From assembly GCF_014805625.2 (NCBI RefSeq), contig NW_023998476.1:186001-250000 (forward strand): 64,000 nt of DNA. The letters are read 5' to 3'. The notes below the pieces were generated by a model that ran no database searches, was not told the origin of the DNA, and saw nothing but the letters and a program-made list of their open reading frames with translations. How positions within the stretch are numbered: position 1 is the stretch's first letter; every line of letters starts with the position of its first letter. The position numbers and the translations under genes are program-made. This DNA comes from Glossina fuscipes. Lineage: Eukaryota > Arthropoda > Insecta > Diptera > Glossinidae. Below are positions 49,733 through 62,074 of the stretch, in pieces.

Positions 49733-50062
49733 TTAAATAAACGGAGGAGTATTGCGGCGTTTTTTCTTTGAATAATCATAACCTTCAAAATCGTCGTCTT
49801 CAAGACTTTCGCTGTAATACTTTTTTTTTTCTTTAATAGGTATAGGTATCGGTACTGGAACTTTTTTCACCACAGTTTGCACATGTGTATGATGCTTGAC
49901 CGGTATGTGGATTCGTATTCTGCTCACCGTGAAATGAGTGCCTTTTTACAATAAACATAAACGTGAATTTTTATGATAAGTTACTTACTTTAGATTCTCC
50001 TTTGAGGGAATAGCGTCTACGTAGGCCAAAGTGAGTGACATTATGTATGTGAATGCGAAAAC
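49733..50062 (-). CDS. Small secreted Lys/Pro-rich protein, uncharacterised (two of three exons seen)
   Basis: Exon 49989-50062 (acceptor tgaacag, donor gtaagtaag) encodes VFAFTYIMSLTLAYVDAIPS then KENLK, a good signal-peptide core with a cleavage-like VDA|IPS. Exon 49733-49919 (acceptor gagcag) continues IRIHIPVKHHTHVQTVVKKV, PVPIPIPIKEKKK, an acidic ESLEDDDFEGYDY and the end KKKRRNTPPFI. Phases agree (2 to 1). The initiating ATG must be in a short upstream exon that I did not locate. The HHTHVQTVVKKVPVP pattern resembles small secreted insect proteins, some of them cuticle-associated; I do not know this gene's function. It may be nested in a larger gene. Confidence 0.6.
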
Positions 50063-51564
50063 CTGTTCAAAAAGGTAAAGTAAAAGTATAATTATAACTG
50101 TCAATTTGTTTTCATGTTTAAAAAAGAAAAATTTATTTTTCTTTGTTTGGTTGACCGCTATGACTGTGTTGTAAGATGTAGTACAACATCTGCTGACTAA
50201 CAGATTAAACAGACATTAAAATTATAAAAATGTCCCTACGCTGAAAGAGAGGAGTACATAATATTCGTCTTGCCACAGAAATCAACGATAGAGTCTGTAT
50301 ACAGCATATATATTCGTAATTGGCATGGAATTGCGAATTTTGATACAAATTGGTGGAGCTAGGTATGTATATTAGTAGTTAACGATCGCATCAAGCAGAT
50401 CAAACTCCAAACATAGATATACAACCATAAAACTTACAAAAAGTCAAAAACGGTAACTTGAAATCCATTGCAGATACTGATCGAAGAGAGGAGAGGAGAG
50501 TAGGTGAGTTGGAACAGAATTTCACAAATGTTTTGATAATTTTTATATTTGGATTCGAAAGACTGATACCAGAGATGCATTCTAAAGCGAATGCAGGTTC
50601 CTTACTTTTTACGACACCACTTGTAGGGTCAGATTGAACTGGTGCGAGCATATGCAATATCCAGAAGGAGCTGAAAGAGACATGATTTCTATTGTACAAA
50701 TGGCTTCATTCCCAAAATCAATTCAAACATGTCTGTTCATCTGTCTGCCCATGCATTTCTGTACTCACTCTGTAGAACGGCAATTTTCGCGACAATTTGA
50801 TGAAATCGATACAATGATAGGTTTATCTAGCAAGCGTTTTTTACCAAAGCTTCCTTAGAATACGAAATAAAGGAAAAGAGAAATTTAAGGCCAGTATCAG
50901 GGAGGACGGTCTGTTAAGGAGCAACGCTACCTTGCGAGCACGAAATTAAATATAAGATCGGTTGAAAAGAATCAATCAAAATGCAAGTTTCATGACGTAC
51001 TGGCTTGATTTGAATAAAATTCAACCCACTTTAAAGGATATAAATTTTAAATGTTTAAGAGATCATTTAAGACTTTGGAAAAAATTGTCACAGAAAGTAA
51101 TTTGTAATACGGCGTTAGTTCCTAAAACGAAAAGAACGCTTTCACTTGATATTTACACACATATGGAGTGGCCTTAACCTGGTTTGCATGGCTTCAATCA
51201 CTAAGTGTTTTGCCATTACGACTCATTACAATTATTAGCAAGTATTACCTACCGCACTAAGATTTGCAACCGGGGACGCTACACGCGATTCGTTCCCACC
51301 CGGCTGTTCATGGGGAAAATGAAAATTTTTTTGATCAAGCGAAAAACTGTGAAACCTTTATTCTTAGTGGAAAACAAAAGATCGTATTTAAACATGGGTT
51401 TTGTTGCTAAGCAGCGCGCATATACTGACTATTAAGATATTAACGCCTAAAGCAGTTAAAAGCGGTGTTAGGTAGAGCTTTGGAAATGAATTTGAGGGAA
51501 CAAACCAAAAAAAATATCATTTATTTACACCGTCCTAGAAAGGAAAAAATTTGCAACAAATAAG

Positions 51565-53000
51565 AAAATTGTATTCGGTCGCGATCGAATCTTTTGTATC
51601 CATCAATATGCTTCTTTCATTCTATTCTCCAAGTTCTTTTATTTGATACCCATATTGTTGGTATTATTAAAAAAAAACTAATCCACCATGCCGCGGTGAT
51701 ATGGCAGATATCCGTTTTAGAATTAACCCATTTTTAGGTAGACAATACATCTTCACTTGAGGAGTGTGCAAAATAGTTTTAAATATTCCGTTTTGTCTGC
51801 CTTATGGTGAATAACCACAAAATTCCAAAAAGATGAAAAAAAATAAAATGTAATCATTTGTTTGTGCGGGCGTGGCCGATTTTTTCCATTTTTGCACGTA
51901 AAGAGTAGAGTATAATAATAAAATTTCAGCGTTGCAAGTATTCCGGTTTCAATATTAACCTGCGGCCAAAAGCTTCCAATGTTTCTATCAAATTTGAAGT
52001 GAATATTTTTATTTTTGCGATCAGCAGAGAGCCAACAACAAACGCCACACAGATATCCAGGCGGACAGACATAGCTTAACCATTTCAGAATTTCACGCTG
52101 ATCAAGAATATACATAATTTACACGGCCCATGAAGCTTCCTTTCGGCTATGAAAAAAAAAAAACAAAATGAGAATTCCCCCGTCCCTCAGTGGTGAGTAT
52201 AAAAAGGAAAAGAACTCAATTTTTATGCTCTATAATATGGAGTAGGAATGGCTGATTTTTTCTATTATCAAGAGAAAAGCTTTTGTTTTGCATATCCGTA
52301 CGGGCAGTGCAGGCATATGCGTTGACAACAATGGGTCACCGGCAAATTGTTTTAAAAATTTGTGGGCGTTATCTGCATTTTCGCTAACGGGACAATGTTT
52401 ACCGCAAATACTACACAGTTGCGCACCAACGGATGGACAGACGGACATGTTTAGATATATTCCAAATTTGAAACTGGCCAAGAATTTTAGATGCGTTGTG
52501 CAGTTTTTCAATCTTGTTTCTGCTCCTCATAAAGGTATTAAAAAAAAATTATATTTTGATATACTATAATACTGGGTAGGCTCGATAAACTGTCTCCATT
52601 TTTGTACAGGTGCTGCAGCATCGCCCATAAAATATACGTTCAAGGTTTTGTACACTTATTTGCTTCAGTTTATGACTGATGAGCAAAGCACCAATTTTTT
52701 TCAGCTTATGTGGTGCTGCGGGTTGTGTCCTTTGACCGATTTAGCCCAATTTCAAAACTAAAACCTGCGTGTAAGAACTTTTAATGTGTTTGCCAAATGT
52801 TTTCGAAGTCGATGGCTTCGTTTTTGCGGCTAGAAGAATGTTTGCAGCAGACATTAGACAGACATGATTGAATCGATTTAGGATTTGATCCTGACCAAGA
52901 TTATATATACTTTGTGGGGTGATGCTTCCTTCTGGACGTGATAGGAGTTTTCATAAAATGAATATACCCCTTATCCTTCGGTGATGGGTGTAAAAACGGA
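51565..53000 (+). mobile_element. DINE-like family 1 elements, two in head-to-tail order
   Basis: The tip attcggtcgcgatcgaat at 51572-51589 is followed by cttttgtatccatca. The first unit ends near 52205 (ggtgagtataaaaagg). The second, 52215-53000, has two internal halves and ends gatgggtgtaaaaacgg. It aligns with 13085-13735 in block order: ggacagacggacatg; ttgaaactggccaagaatttt; gtgctgcagcatcgcccataaaatatacg; gaccaagattatatatac. Confidence 0.75.
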
Positions 53001-53039
53001 TTATTTTAAAAATGCGAATCCACCAATATGTGGAAAAAC

Positions 53040-53445
53040 CATAAAAACATTATAAGCTGCCCGCAATGGCTCACCATTAAATACCTTACATCGCTTCATT
53101 CGGCACATGTATCTTAAAAACAAATTTTTTGAAAATAAGGATTTTTATGAGAGTAACGGGTAAAAAAATGAACGAATCTGCACCAATTTCAATAGCGTTC
53201 ATCCTTGAGCCAAAAGAGATCACTGTAACAAATTTCATTAAATTATCTCAAAGATTGCGTCCTGTGAGCGCAAGAACACAAGAAAACGTGGATATGCAGC
53301 AGATGGACAGACAGGCAGACATACTTAGGTCAATTGAGAAAGTGATCCTAAATGATTTTAATAATAGGTGGACATGTCTCAAGTCGTTCCGGGTATTGTA
53401 CACATCCGCGTCCGCACCACAACTCGCGTAGGGTATAAAAAGGAA
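53040..53445 (+). mobile_element. DINE-like family 2 element, full set of blocks
   Basis: Head: gcccgcaatggctcaccatt and aaataccttacatcgcttc. Body: ccaatttcaatagcgttcatc, cttgagccaaaagagatcac, aacaaatttcattaaattatctca. Then a ggacagacaggcagacat run and gtcaattgagaaagtgatcc, and the tail tcgcgtagggtataaaaagg. No coding capacity. Confidence 0.7.
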
Positions 53446-56139
53446 GCGATTGTTGTCACTATGGTTTCATCACTTCAACCAAATATCCTCATATTTACTA
53501 TTAACTGGCGTTGGCTTATTAGTTGAATAATCAGGATAATCTCATTAGATATTTATATAAAATATCAAACCATTAACACATCAGGAAAATAATCGCAAAA
53601 AAATCGTTTACCTTTTTACGAGTTAACCAAATCAATTTTTGAGGCTTTTCCGCGAAACAACAATGTATTTGTTTTCTATTGCAGTTCGCTTATACTTGAA
53701 GTACAAAGGGCAAACGAGCCGCTACCTATCGGACAAATTTATTGCTGAATTGCACGAATATATGAAAATTTATTTATTTTTTATTGATTTTCTAATTTTC
53801 TTTAAATCTGACTATTTTTTTTTTTTTTTTTAAGCAAAAATGGCGGAGCATTCCTTTTAACTTTAATTATCGTAGAACATCACACGAAATAATAATATAA
53901 TAACATTTAGTTCATAATCTTATCGGATGAATTACTAAGCGCCACAAACTTAAAGTCTAACTCGAACGGTTTTTGTTTTGTCGTTAATAGGTTTTCTTTA
54001 ACTTACGCAAGTTTACGCAATTTAATCTTTTTATTTGCAGTTTTTCTTTTCACGTTGTTCTATCGATTGAATTGGAAATGGAAACGGAACCGGAACCGGA
54101 AGTTTTATTATTTAAATTCGTCTAAACGATAATGAATATCACGTCGAGCTTTTGCTTAAGCCAGATTAAAAAAAAAAAAAATATATATATATATCTTGCA
54201 GGCATTTCACTTCCTGACTAAAATGAATGAAAATGATGACTTACTCCCTTCGGCAAATACATTTTCGTTTTCCTTTTTAACTAGGTATTTGTATATTTCC
54301 GATTAAGAGATACGAATGAATGACAGTAAATGATGAAACACAACCTTATGAGGCAGAGTTTTGTTCGTATTACTGGCAAATTGCGTTATTGCGAACGTTT
54401 AAATATAAAACATAGCACGCGCGCGATGGCGGTAGTGAAACTAACTGACGCTTCATGTGCTGTGTTATTTTTTATTTTTATTGTTATTGTTACATTCAAT
54501 GCACACAAGTTTTTCATATGTCGTTTATTAACCCATTAAAAAAAAAAAAATTATAAGTTTTTCTTTTGCATACATATTTGTGAAAAGAAAATTTCAGTAG
54601 AAAATAGTCTCTGTCCACTGTTACCTATGAGACTTTAAAAATCTTATAACAATGTTGGGGGAGCTGACGATATCAAACTATGTCTGTATTTTCGTGTACA
54701 AGAGCTGATCCGCTCGCTCATTTGAACAACAAAGAGTAGATTAGAGTGCGCGTTTGCCTTCACTTGCGGATTAAAAAGCCGTTTGCCTAATTATACACTC
54801 AGTACGCATGTTACACATGCAGCTACCTATACGTGCAGATATATATATCAGGCATTTGCTTGAAAATAGTTTTCCATTTCGTTTTTGTAAAGTAGGCCTG
54901 CGTTCAATTGTTTCAAATTTGTTTGCTCTCCTTATACATAAATCTAGAGGAAGAAATGCATAAATTGTCACAAAAACGTCGACTCAGCCAACAACTTCCG
55001 GAAACAATCGTTGCATTACAAAAAAAAAAAAAAACAAAAAAAAAGGAAAAAAAAAACACAAACACGAAAATTAGTTAACAAACTGTACAGAGGAACCGGT
55101 CCGCTTCGATTATCAATTGTCTTCAGGTTTTCAGGTGCATAGATATGCACATATATATATATATGCATACGTACATACATGCAGAAAATACATAACATAC
55201 ATATATAAATGCAAACACATTAGTGATTAAAGCTTCACTTCATTGAGAAATTATAGTGTATTCGGGTTATGCACTAATCTGTAAGGAATTGATGCAAAAG
55301 TAATTTACATTTTTTTGTTTTTTGCATAAAATGAGGAAAGAATCCATTTACCAAACCTAATTAGCACACAACCTTAACATACAATAATAATATCCTAATG
55401 ATTACGTAGAAGGAAAATATTTAAATTATTGAATTACCTTACCTCAAATATTGTCTCGCAATTATTTGTATTTGCCTTTGTTAAGATATGCAAGCGTAAC
55501 TACTGATGTCTTTTTATCTTTCGAATACCTGATCGAAAGAATTTGCAGTCAGTTCATTTCAATAGAGTTAAGTCTTATTTATCCGGTTATTCTCGTTTCA
55601 TGCGGTTTTTTAAGGTAACCAATCAAACAATTTGAAACGAAAAGCTGGCTGCTAAATTCGCCTTCACATATATCTTTCTAGTCATTAACAATGTTCGCTT
55701 GGGATTCCCCGTTGGATATCTTCCATGTGTCTTTTGCTAATCGGAAGTTACATAATAATCGTTTGCAAAGTTAAACTCGAAAAAATATATAAATAAATTA
55801 AATAATGGATTAAAGTTATGCTCGTTTTGTTCCAATAATTAACTTCATGCCTAAATAAACATATATCAAGGCGTACTTTAAACCCAGCAAAAGATGACCT
55901 GAATTAACTCCAAAGATATTGTCATTATTAATATTATTGTCATTATGAGTTTAGGCAGAGATACAAATTCTAAGACTAAAATCTTAAAGTATTAACATCT
56001 AAGGCTATGATCGGCCTTATTGAAAACTCGATCGCGCTTGGGATCTGAAACCACGACCGTTGAGTTGTTATTAGTCGAGATCCCTTTGTGTACTCAGCCA
56101 CTCAGGCGGATAATCCCAAAGGTAAAAAACTAATATTGC

Positions 56140-56290
56140 AAAGATATTGTAAGTTTTTTTTATATCCACATCTGTTTGATCCTGGCCATCACTCATTTTT
56201 TGTTGCATAGGCACCTGGACGTTGTAGGCGTGTCCTTTGAAAAAATTATGTTACTTACAATTTCTGTTGCAAATTTTTAGGCGATTAGGA
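56140..56290 (+). mobile_element. DINE-like family 1 fragment
   Basis: It matches 13160-13235 by eye: ggacgttgtaggcgtgtccttt, then aaattatgttac and gcaaatttttaggcgat. Confidence 0.45.
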
Positions 56291-56383
56291 ATTCGAAGTA
56301 AAAACAGCTGCAAATTATATACAAATCAATGGTTGGTATACAGATTAGAAATAAAAACAGCTGTAGAATCAATGGTTTGTATA
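56284..56383. repeat. Imperfect tandem duplication (~57 and ~40 bp)
   Basis: attagga..(a/t)aaaaacagctg and atcaatggtt(g/t)gtata occur twice in the same order, at 56284-56340 and 56344-56383. Confidence 0.75.
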
Positions 56384-57697
56384 GGAATTATTGTCTTATA
56401 CAAAAATCAAATAAAAGGAAAATTTGAAAATGCAACAAATCTGTTGCATTAAAATTGAATGGAACCAAGAAGCATTCCAACAGTCTCTCAGAATTTGTAA
56501 AAATCAAACGTAGAGTCTCTAAAAATGTATGGTCCAGGCTGTACCTGGTCTCTGTAGATGTGCGTAACAAACAAAAACAACTTAAGTTAGATTTAGAAAT
56601 TAGAATTATTTTCTCAACCGTTACAAGTTTTTCTTTTCGTGTGCGTAGCGTCTACCCAGGTATTTTTGTGTGCAGTCGAACGCTTTGGCCGCATTATGGC
56701 AAAATTTGGTATACCAAGGTGGTTCGGCTGCTGGACAAGCGTTATTAAAAAAGGTGTGCATTGGACCATCTTCAGAAGCACTCTCCATCAAAGACTTCTA
56801 TTTAAAAAAATTGAAAGTTTTCAATAGTTTTTAGTAAAAAATCATCATGTAATATTATTTCGGCGTATTAGTACTGAGCTGAAATAACTAAGAAGATTAT
56901 GGTCGGGCAAGGTAGGCCATTAGATGCCATACACGTTCTGTTCGGTAATAATACACCAAAAACTACACGTTATATTCATGCAAACGCATACTTTGCGAAT
57001 AATAAATTCAAATTTAACTCGCAAAGACACCTACCGTCTTCTTTAATGCAGATCTATAAAAGCGCTGACAGGGATGGTTTAAATAAAGAGGATTAAGATA
57101 TAAATGAATTTGGAAGTCAGCTCTGTCAACATTTTGCGGATACCTCACGCATTGATATGAAAACACCTTTCGAACAAATTAAACAAATTCAAATTCTGCT
57201 TTTAGGTACAATTTTTCCAAATTTGGTAGGTTAGCAAAAAATCGCTATGCAAAATCAGCCGTATTGGAAACTCTAGCGCCGTCAAACTATATTCACCTAT
57301 ATCACGTGAATCTGCCCTGGTACAATTCCAGAGTATGGCCATAGCTGTAAAGAACATCTATTTTGATTTTACTGTGATCCTTGAACGACCAAATTGGATA
57401 CGAAGGCAAAATAAAATAAATATACTTCAGCGAAATACAAAAAAAAAAACGTTAAGGGTCCTTTAAAATCTCTTCACGGGAAATTAATTATTCTACTCCG
57501 TTAATTGCTTTGATTGAATAAGGGCCGCCACAATATTAATTCTTGGACAAGCGAAGTATGTTTAGAATAGTTGAGCATTTATTTTAAAATGCAGAAAAAG
57601 TATTTCCAATAGAACGATAAAATAAAAAGCTATGCTTTCCTTCTCAATTTACTCATAATAATTAATTACGATTATCTAAATTACATTTCTCTTATAG

Positions 57698-57805
57698 TTT
57701 TCCCGAATTTGCTTTTGAAATGGCTTTGATAGGATATTCCGCTAAGATAAGAGAACAGCAACCAAATCTAGAGAGCGACATCGAAGATATTCTAGCGATG
57801 CTTTA
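57698..57805 (+). CDS. Orphan coding-like terminal exon, unassigned
   Basis: After a good acceptor (tttctcttatag) a frame reads FPEFAFEMALIGYSAKIREQ, then QPNLESDIEDILAML and TAA. The composition is protein-like: mixed charged and hydrophobic residues, amphipathic acidic end. AATAAA overlaps the stop (57803-57809). I do not recognise the family. No upstream exon was found on plus. It is only 39 bases from the N gap and is the sole plus-strand gene candidate. It might be the 3' end of a nested gene, a pseudogene piece, or chance. Confidence 0.35.
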
Positions 57806-57843
57806 ATAAATTTCTGCTAACTATATCTTAGGTGACTGTCTTC

Positions 57844-57853
57844 NNNNNNNNNN
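57844..57853. other. Assembly gap (10 N)
   Basis: Ten N bases join two contigs; the true distance is unknown. Order and orientation across it rest on scaffolding. Confidence 1.
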
Positions 57854-58129
57854 ACGTGAGTCAAATGTGGTACATTTAATTGTTATGTTAAATTATTATC
57901 GTGAACAAATTTTTATAAAACATTAACATATAAGCTCTGGCATGTAAGCGTTTACGAGTTAGATTTCCCGAGAATCTTTATATGCGGTGATATCCAGAAA
58001 CTAGACCTGTCCTATCCAGATTCGGTAAGGTTGTTTTCTATGTAAATTTGCTGCTATAAACCAATTTTCATCACGAAATATTGAAAATGATACCATTTTG
58101 CCATATAAAGACATAGTTTTCGTAAGAAC

Positions 58130-58455
58130 GGTTATATGAGAGACCGCTTAAAAAATCGCCCTTACAACACTTCTTTTAATACAAATGCTCACAAAACGAC
58201 TTTTCAAAAAAGAATATTGTATGAGAAGTAGCATTCAGAGCGCTCCGGTCCGTTCGTTTATGGATCGAAACAGGCCGATGTATCAACTTTCAGAAATTGT
58301 GATTAGTAGGTTGAACACACGAACACAAGACAGACAGATAGACAGACAAGCTTAGATCGATTCAGAAAGCGATTTTCAATTCATTGGTACGGTGAAAGGT
58401 GGCTTTACCTCAAGTCAGGTTATGTATACATTCGCATATCGGGTATAAAAATAGA
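58130..58455 (+). mobile_element. DINE-like family 2 element (3' part)
   Basis: It carries gatcgaaacaggccgatgta, a cagacagatagacagacaag run, gatcgattcagaaagcgatttt and the tail catatcgggtataaaaatag. Confidence 0.6.
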
Positions 58456-59173
58456 ATTGTCTGCAAAGAATACAACGAAATGTATGAAAATAATGAAAAA
58501 ACATATAACTAGTAATAGATCTTCATTTGAAAAAAATTGCATTTCTTTTCTTTCGGAACAAATGTAGTTCTTCCGATTTCAAAATTTGCATTATTAACGA
58601 TCACTTCTGTATGAATACTAGGTCTCGTAGATGCTATTATAATCAAAACTTGAATGGCTTACTTAATATAAAATTTCGCGATACTACATCCGATTAAATT
58701 AATTTAGTGCTTATAAAAAAAGATTCACTACGCAATTAATTACATCACAACATGTATATCCCCCAATAAGCATCTATTATGCGTGTTTATAAAAAAATAT
58801 GCAAATCATACTAAAAACGAAAGCGAAATATGAGATTGTTTTTGTTTTAAGGTATTGCAGATCAATATCGATAGTTTTTTGAATTATGTCATAATACTCT
58901 GGCAATTTATTAAATTTATGTAATTATTGATTTTGAATAGCTGAGCACATATGAATCCGATATTAACTCAGTTGAGGCAATTTATAAATTTATAGCAGTA
59001 TCGAAAACTATTTAGGTTTAGCTGAAACTTTTTCTATTGTGCTAATTATAAAGCCTTCATCCATAGTGCAATATGGAATCTACTTTGCTTGCAAAGAAAG
59101 CAAAAAAAAGATTTTGAAAGTTAACTACTTCTGCTATGCTAACTTCAATTTATTCAATTATTTTTCTATTACG

Positions 59174-59198
59174 CAAACACACACACGCACACACACGA
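59174..59198. repeat. CA microsatellite at the left edge of the R1-like fragment
   Basis: ACACAC units with one CG interruption. Confidence 0.9.
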
Positions 59199-59199
59199 G

Positions 59200-59755
59200 G
59201 TATAACGAGGTTATCGTTAAAGTAAAGGCGTGGCTAGAAGAGATGGGGCTAGAGCTAGCAGAGCATAAAACCGAGGCAGTGGTAATAAGCAGCCGGAACC
59301 GCATGGAAACATGCTGCATACCGGTCGGGCAACGCACGGAGCAATCTCCTGCTATGAAATACTTTGGCGTTAAGCTCGAACCTCGACTCAACTTTAAGCG
59401 CCACGTTGAGTACGCGCCTGAGAAAGCTGCCGTCATCTAAGCGTCGTTAGCGAGGATTATGCCAAATATTGGAGGCTCGAAATTCAATCGGAAAGTAACA
59501 GCCACAGTGATAACTTCGGTCTTAATGTATGGAAGCTAAGCAGAGCCAGTGAAAAATTGGAAGGGTTAACCCCCAGCAAAGAGGCCTGGAGCATCATACG
59601 AGACTTTGTAAGCAGAATGTTGAAAGAAGTACGGCGGCTTGAAAGACAGCGGGCGGAGAACTGAGGGAGTGGAAGCCAATAGTGTATTTCATTGAGGTCG
59701 CACCGTAGAAAGCGTGCTGACGACAACCGGCCTCCGCGAAGTAATACCTAACAAT
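59200..59755 (+). mobile_element. R1-like LINE fragment A (reverse transcriptase thumb region), broken
   Basis: The frame reads VKAWLEEMGLELAEHKTEAV, then VISSRNRMETCCIPV and MKYFGVKLEPRLNFKRHVEY. This is the region following the YADD box in R1-clade reverse transcriptases (LN..KTE..VI.. and KYLGV.LD..L.F..H). After a stop at 59438-59440 (TAA), related sequence continues with further stops (LARIMPNIGG, SVLMYGS). It is therefore a decayed fragment, missing both ends. Confidence 0.8.
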
Positions 59756-59784
59756 GGTGCCGCTGGGCAGGGTGGTGGAGGAAA

Positions 59785-59812
59785 CGTGTGTGTGTGTGTG
59801 GGGGGGGGGGGG
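59785..59812. repeat. GT/G microsatellite between R1-like fragments
   Basis: GTGTGTGTGTGTGTG followed by twelve G bases. Confidence 0.9.
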
Positions 59813-59959
59813 TAGGTTTTAATACATACGCGCTATGGATGGCAGATCGTGCATGCTGCTAGTAAGAATCAGCAGTATCTCTTGAAGATTTTCAACCTCA
59901 AGCTCGCAAAGAAAAAAATGAACTATACACACACACACACAAAATCTGATAAGAGTTCA

Positions 59960-61460
59960 AACTCAGACGAAGGCCATTTAAAAGAGCGATTATGGTCAGT
60001 AAGAAAAACTGTTCCCAGAATCTGATTAACGAGATAAATGAGGACCCATGGAGCATGGCGTATAAGTTGGTAATGAAGGAGTTAAAATATTCAGACCAGC
60101 CAAATTGTGCAGAATTTGTTGAAGAAATAATCGGCACCCTGTTTCCACGGAAAGCCGTATTAGTATCTGTGCTACTGATTGAGGTAAGAGATAATATTAA
60201 TTTCACCGAACCTGAGAAGATTGTTGCCATTGCAAAGGAAATAAAAGGCAAGAAAGCACCGGATCCTGATGGCGTCCCAAAGTGCGTTATTAAGCAAGCC
60301 ATGTTGGCAAGACCTGCTATGTGTGTGGGCACATTCAATACTCCCGGAGCGAGCACCCATCATGAGTTTTGCTGACGATATAGCGATAACTATCGTGGCA
60401 AAAAGGAGGGAATTACCACTAGAGCGAATAAAACCACCGACATGATTGAAAGGTGGTTTCTTCTAGGAAAAAGACTAGGAAGTAACTATCCAAGTGGGAG
60501 ATATGAGGATATAGTCACAAGACGCCATTAAATACCTAGTCGTGATGATCGGCTGCTGACTTTCGTTTAAAAGGCAACTGCAATACACGGGCGAAAAGGC
60601 AGCGAACGTATCAAAGTCGCTGGCCCGATTTCTGCCAAAGTTTCGGGACCCTAGGCCAGACCGTAAAAGTTCCTCGCAGAAGCGGTAACTACGACAATAG
60701 TGTAACGTCATATAGCAGAAATGTTAAATCAGCATACCGGCTAAGCACTCTAAGGGCGTGCGCCGTATACCAGAGAGCGTCGGAAGGTGCGCCTTTGGTT
60801 ATCGCTGGCGTGATACCAATTGACATGCGAGCTAAAGAGAATATGTACAGGGCTGAATTTCACAGATTGTCGGCTGAAGCTGCTAAATAGCGAGCAAAAC
60901 ATTCGATTCGTTGAAGACTGCCAGAAGCGCTGGAGCAGAGCTAGTAAGGGTAGATGGACGCACCGTCTCATACCAGATCTGCAATCCTGGGTGAATAGGC
61001 AACATGATGAGTTGGACTTTTATTTGACACATCTAATTAGCGGTCATGGTTGCTTTAGATCATATCTGTACAGGTTTAAAATAGAACAGAACCTATTCTG
61101 TAGTTTTTGTGAGTGCATCGAAGACGGTGAACTTGTTTTGTTTGTCTGTCCGAAATACCATAACGAACGACAGAGACTACAGACGGAAATGGGAGAGTGA
61201 CCTCTCCCCGACAATCTCGCGATAACTATATTGCACGACCTGAAAATATGAAAGGCGGTAGAAGTGTTCGCCGCAAATATTATGAAAGAACAAAGACTAG
61301 AGTTGCGTCAACGTAGGCTCTTAAATAGTGCCTAAACGGCTACACTCCGTTTGAACGTATACTTGAAGGTCATGCCACTCGGTAGGAAATAGGAGCGGTG
61401 GTTTTTAGCGGGTTTAAGTCTCGCCTTGATGGGCGCCTGTTCATGCTTTTCCACCTCAAA
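59960..61460 (+). mobile_element. R1-like LINE fragment B, internally deleted, with 3' Cys motif and poly-A
   Basis: Frame 59992-60375 has the fingers motif KGKKAPDPDGVPKCVIK. The palm core is deleted, and a separate frame resumes near 60363 with MSFADDIAITIVAKRRELP, the FADD catalytic box. Frame 60820-61200 carries the C-terminal block KGRWTHRLIPDLQSWVNRQH, LISGHGCFRSYLYRFKI and the zinc-knuckle-like FCSFCECIEDGELVLFVCPK typical of R1-type elements. A run of twelve A at 61458-61470 marks the 3' end. It is dead by deletion and frame shifts. Confidence 0.85.
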
Positions 61461-62074
61461 AAAAAAAAAACAAAATTAATAAACTAACTTTAAAGATTAC
61501 GTTAGTTAAAATCTTTTCTTCCGAAAGATATTTATACAAAATTTGCCTGCCGCAAGTATGGCATTAAGAACATTAAGCTAGACCAGCCAACCCAGTTGAA
61601 TTCTGAAAGTGGCAGACCTTCACAGTTCTTAGAAAATCTTATTCTAAGTTGAAATAATATATGCACAAATACCGTTAGAAATATGATTAATCTTCTGCCG
61701 ATTCTAAACGTTTGTTATAAAAAAAGAAATTATATGAAGAAATTTTTAAAATGAACTGTTGCTTTGATATCCTGAAAGGTGAAAGGGTATTGAGTTAGAA
61801 TAAATTTTTTGGACATATAAGCCACAAATTTATTGGCTTAGTCCATCTCCATTCAACAAAAAAACCCAAAAAAAAAAAAAAAAATTTTTTTTCCTAGAGT
61901 TTCTGTTATGCGACTATACATAAAAGTTTAGATTTTAATGTTCTATTTTGCCTAAGCCATTCAAATTTTGTGCATGTATTTATTCAGAGAAATATAAAAT
62001 ATTATTATTGTTATTATTACAGGTTTTCTAAACGAACGAAATAAATTCATAAGTTAAAGAAAGACAAATAAAAC

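Larger units (their letters stand above)
50063..57697. other. Non-coding stretch rich in DINE-like elements (7.6 kb)
   Basis: It contains family 1 elements at 51565-53000, a family 2 element at 53040-53445, a family 1 fragment at about 56140-56290 and the duplication at 56284-56383. Plus-strand frames at 50634-51435 and 56455-57096 have no recognisable domain. Otherwise nothing is seen. Confidence 0.6.

Noticed and set aside
53639..53833. Plus-strand frame with LKYKGQTSRYLSDKFIAELH
   Set aside because: Partly protein-like but short, ends in a poly-T tract and has no recognisable family.
56455..57096. Plus-strand frames upstream of the orphan exon
   Set aside because: They show no homology to transposases or known proteins and I could not splice them in phase to 57698 with confidence.
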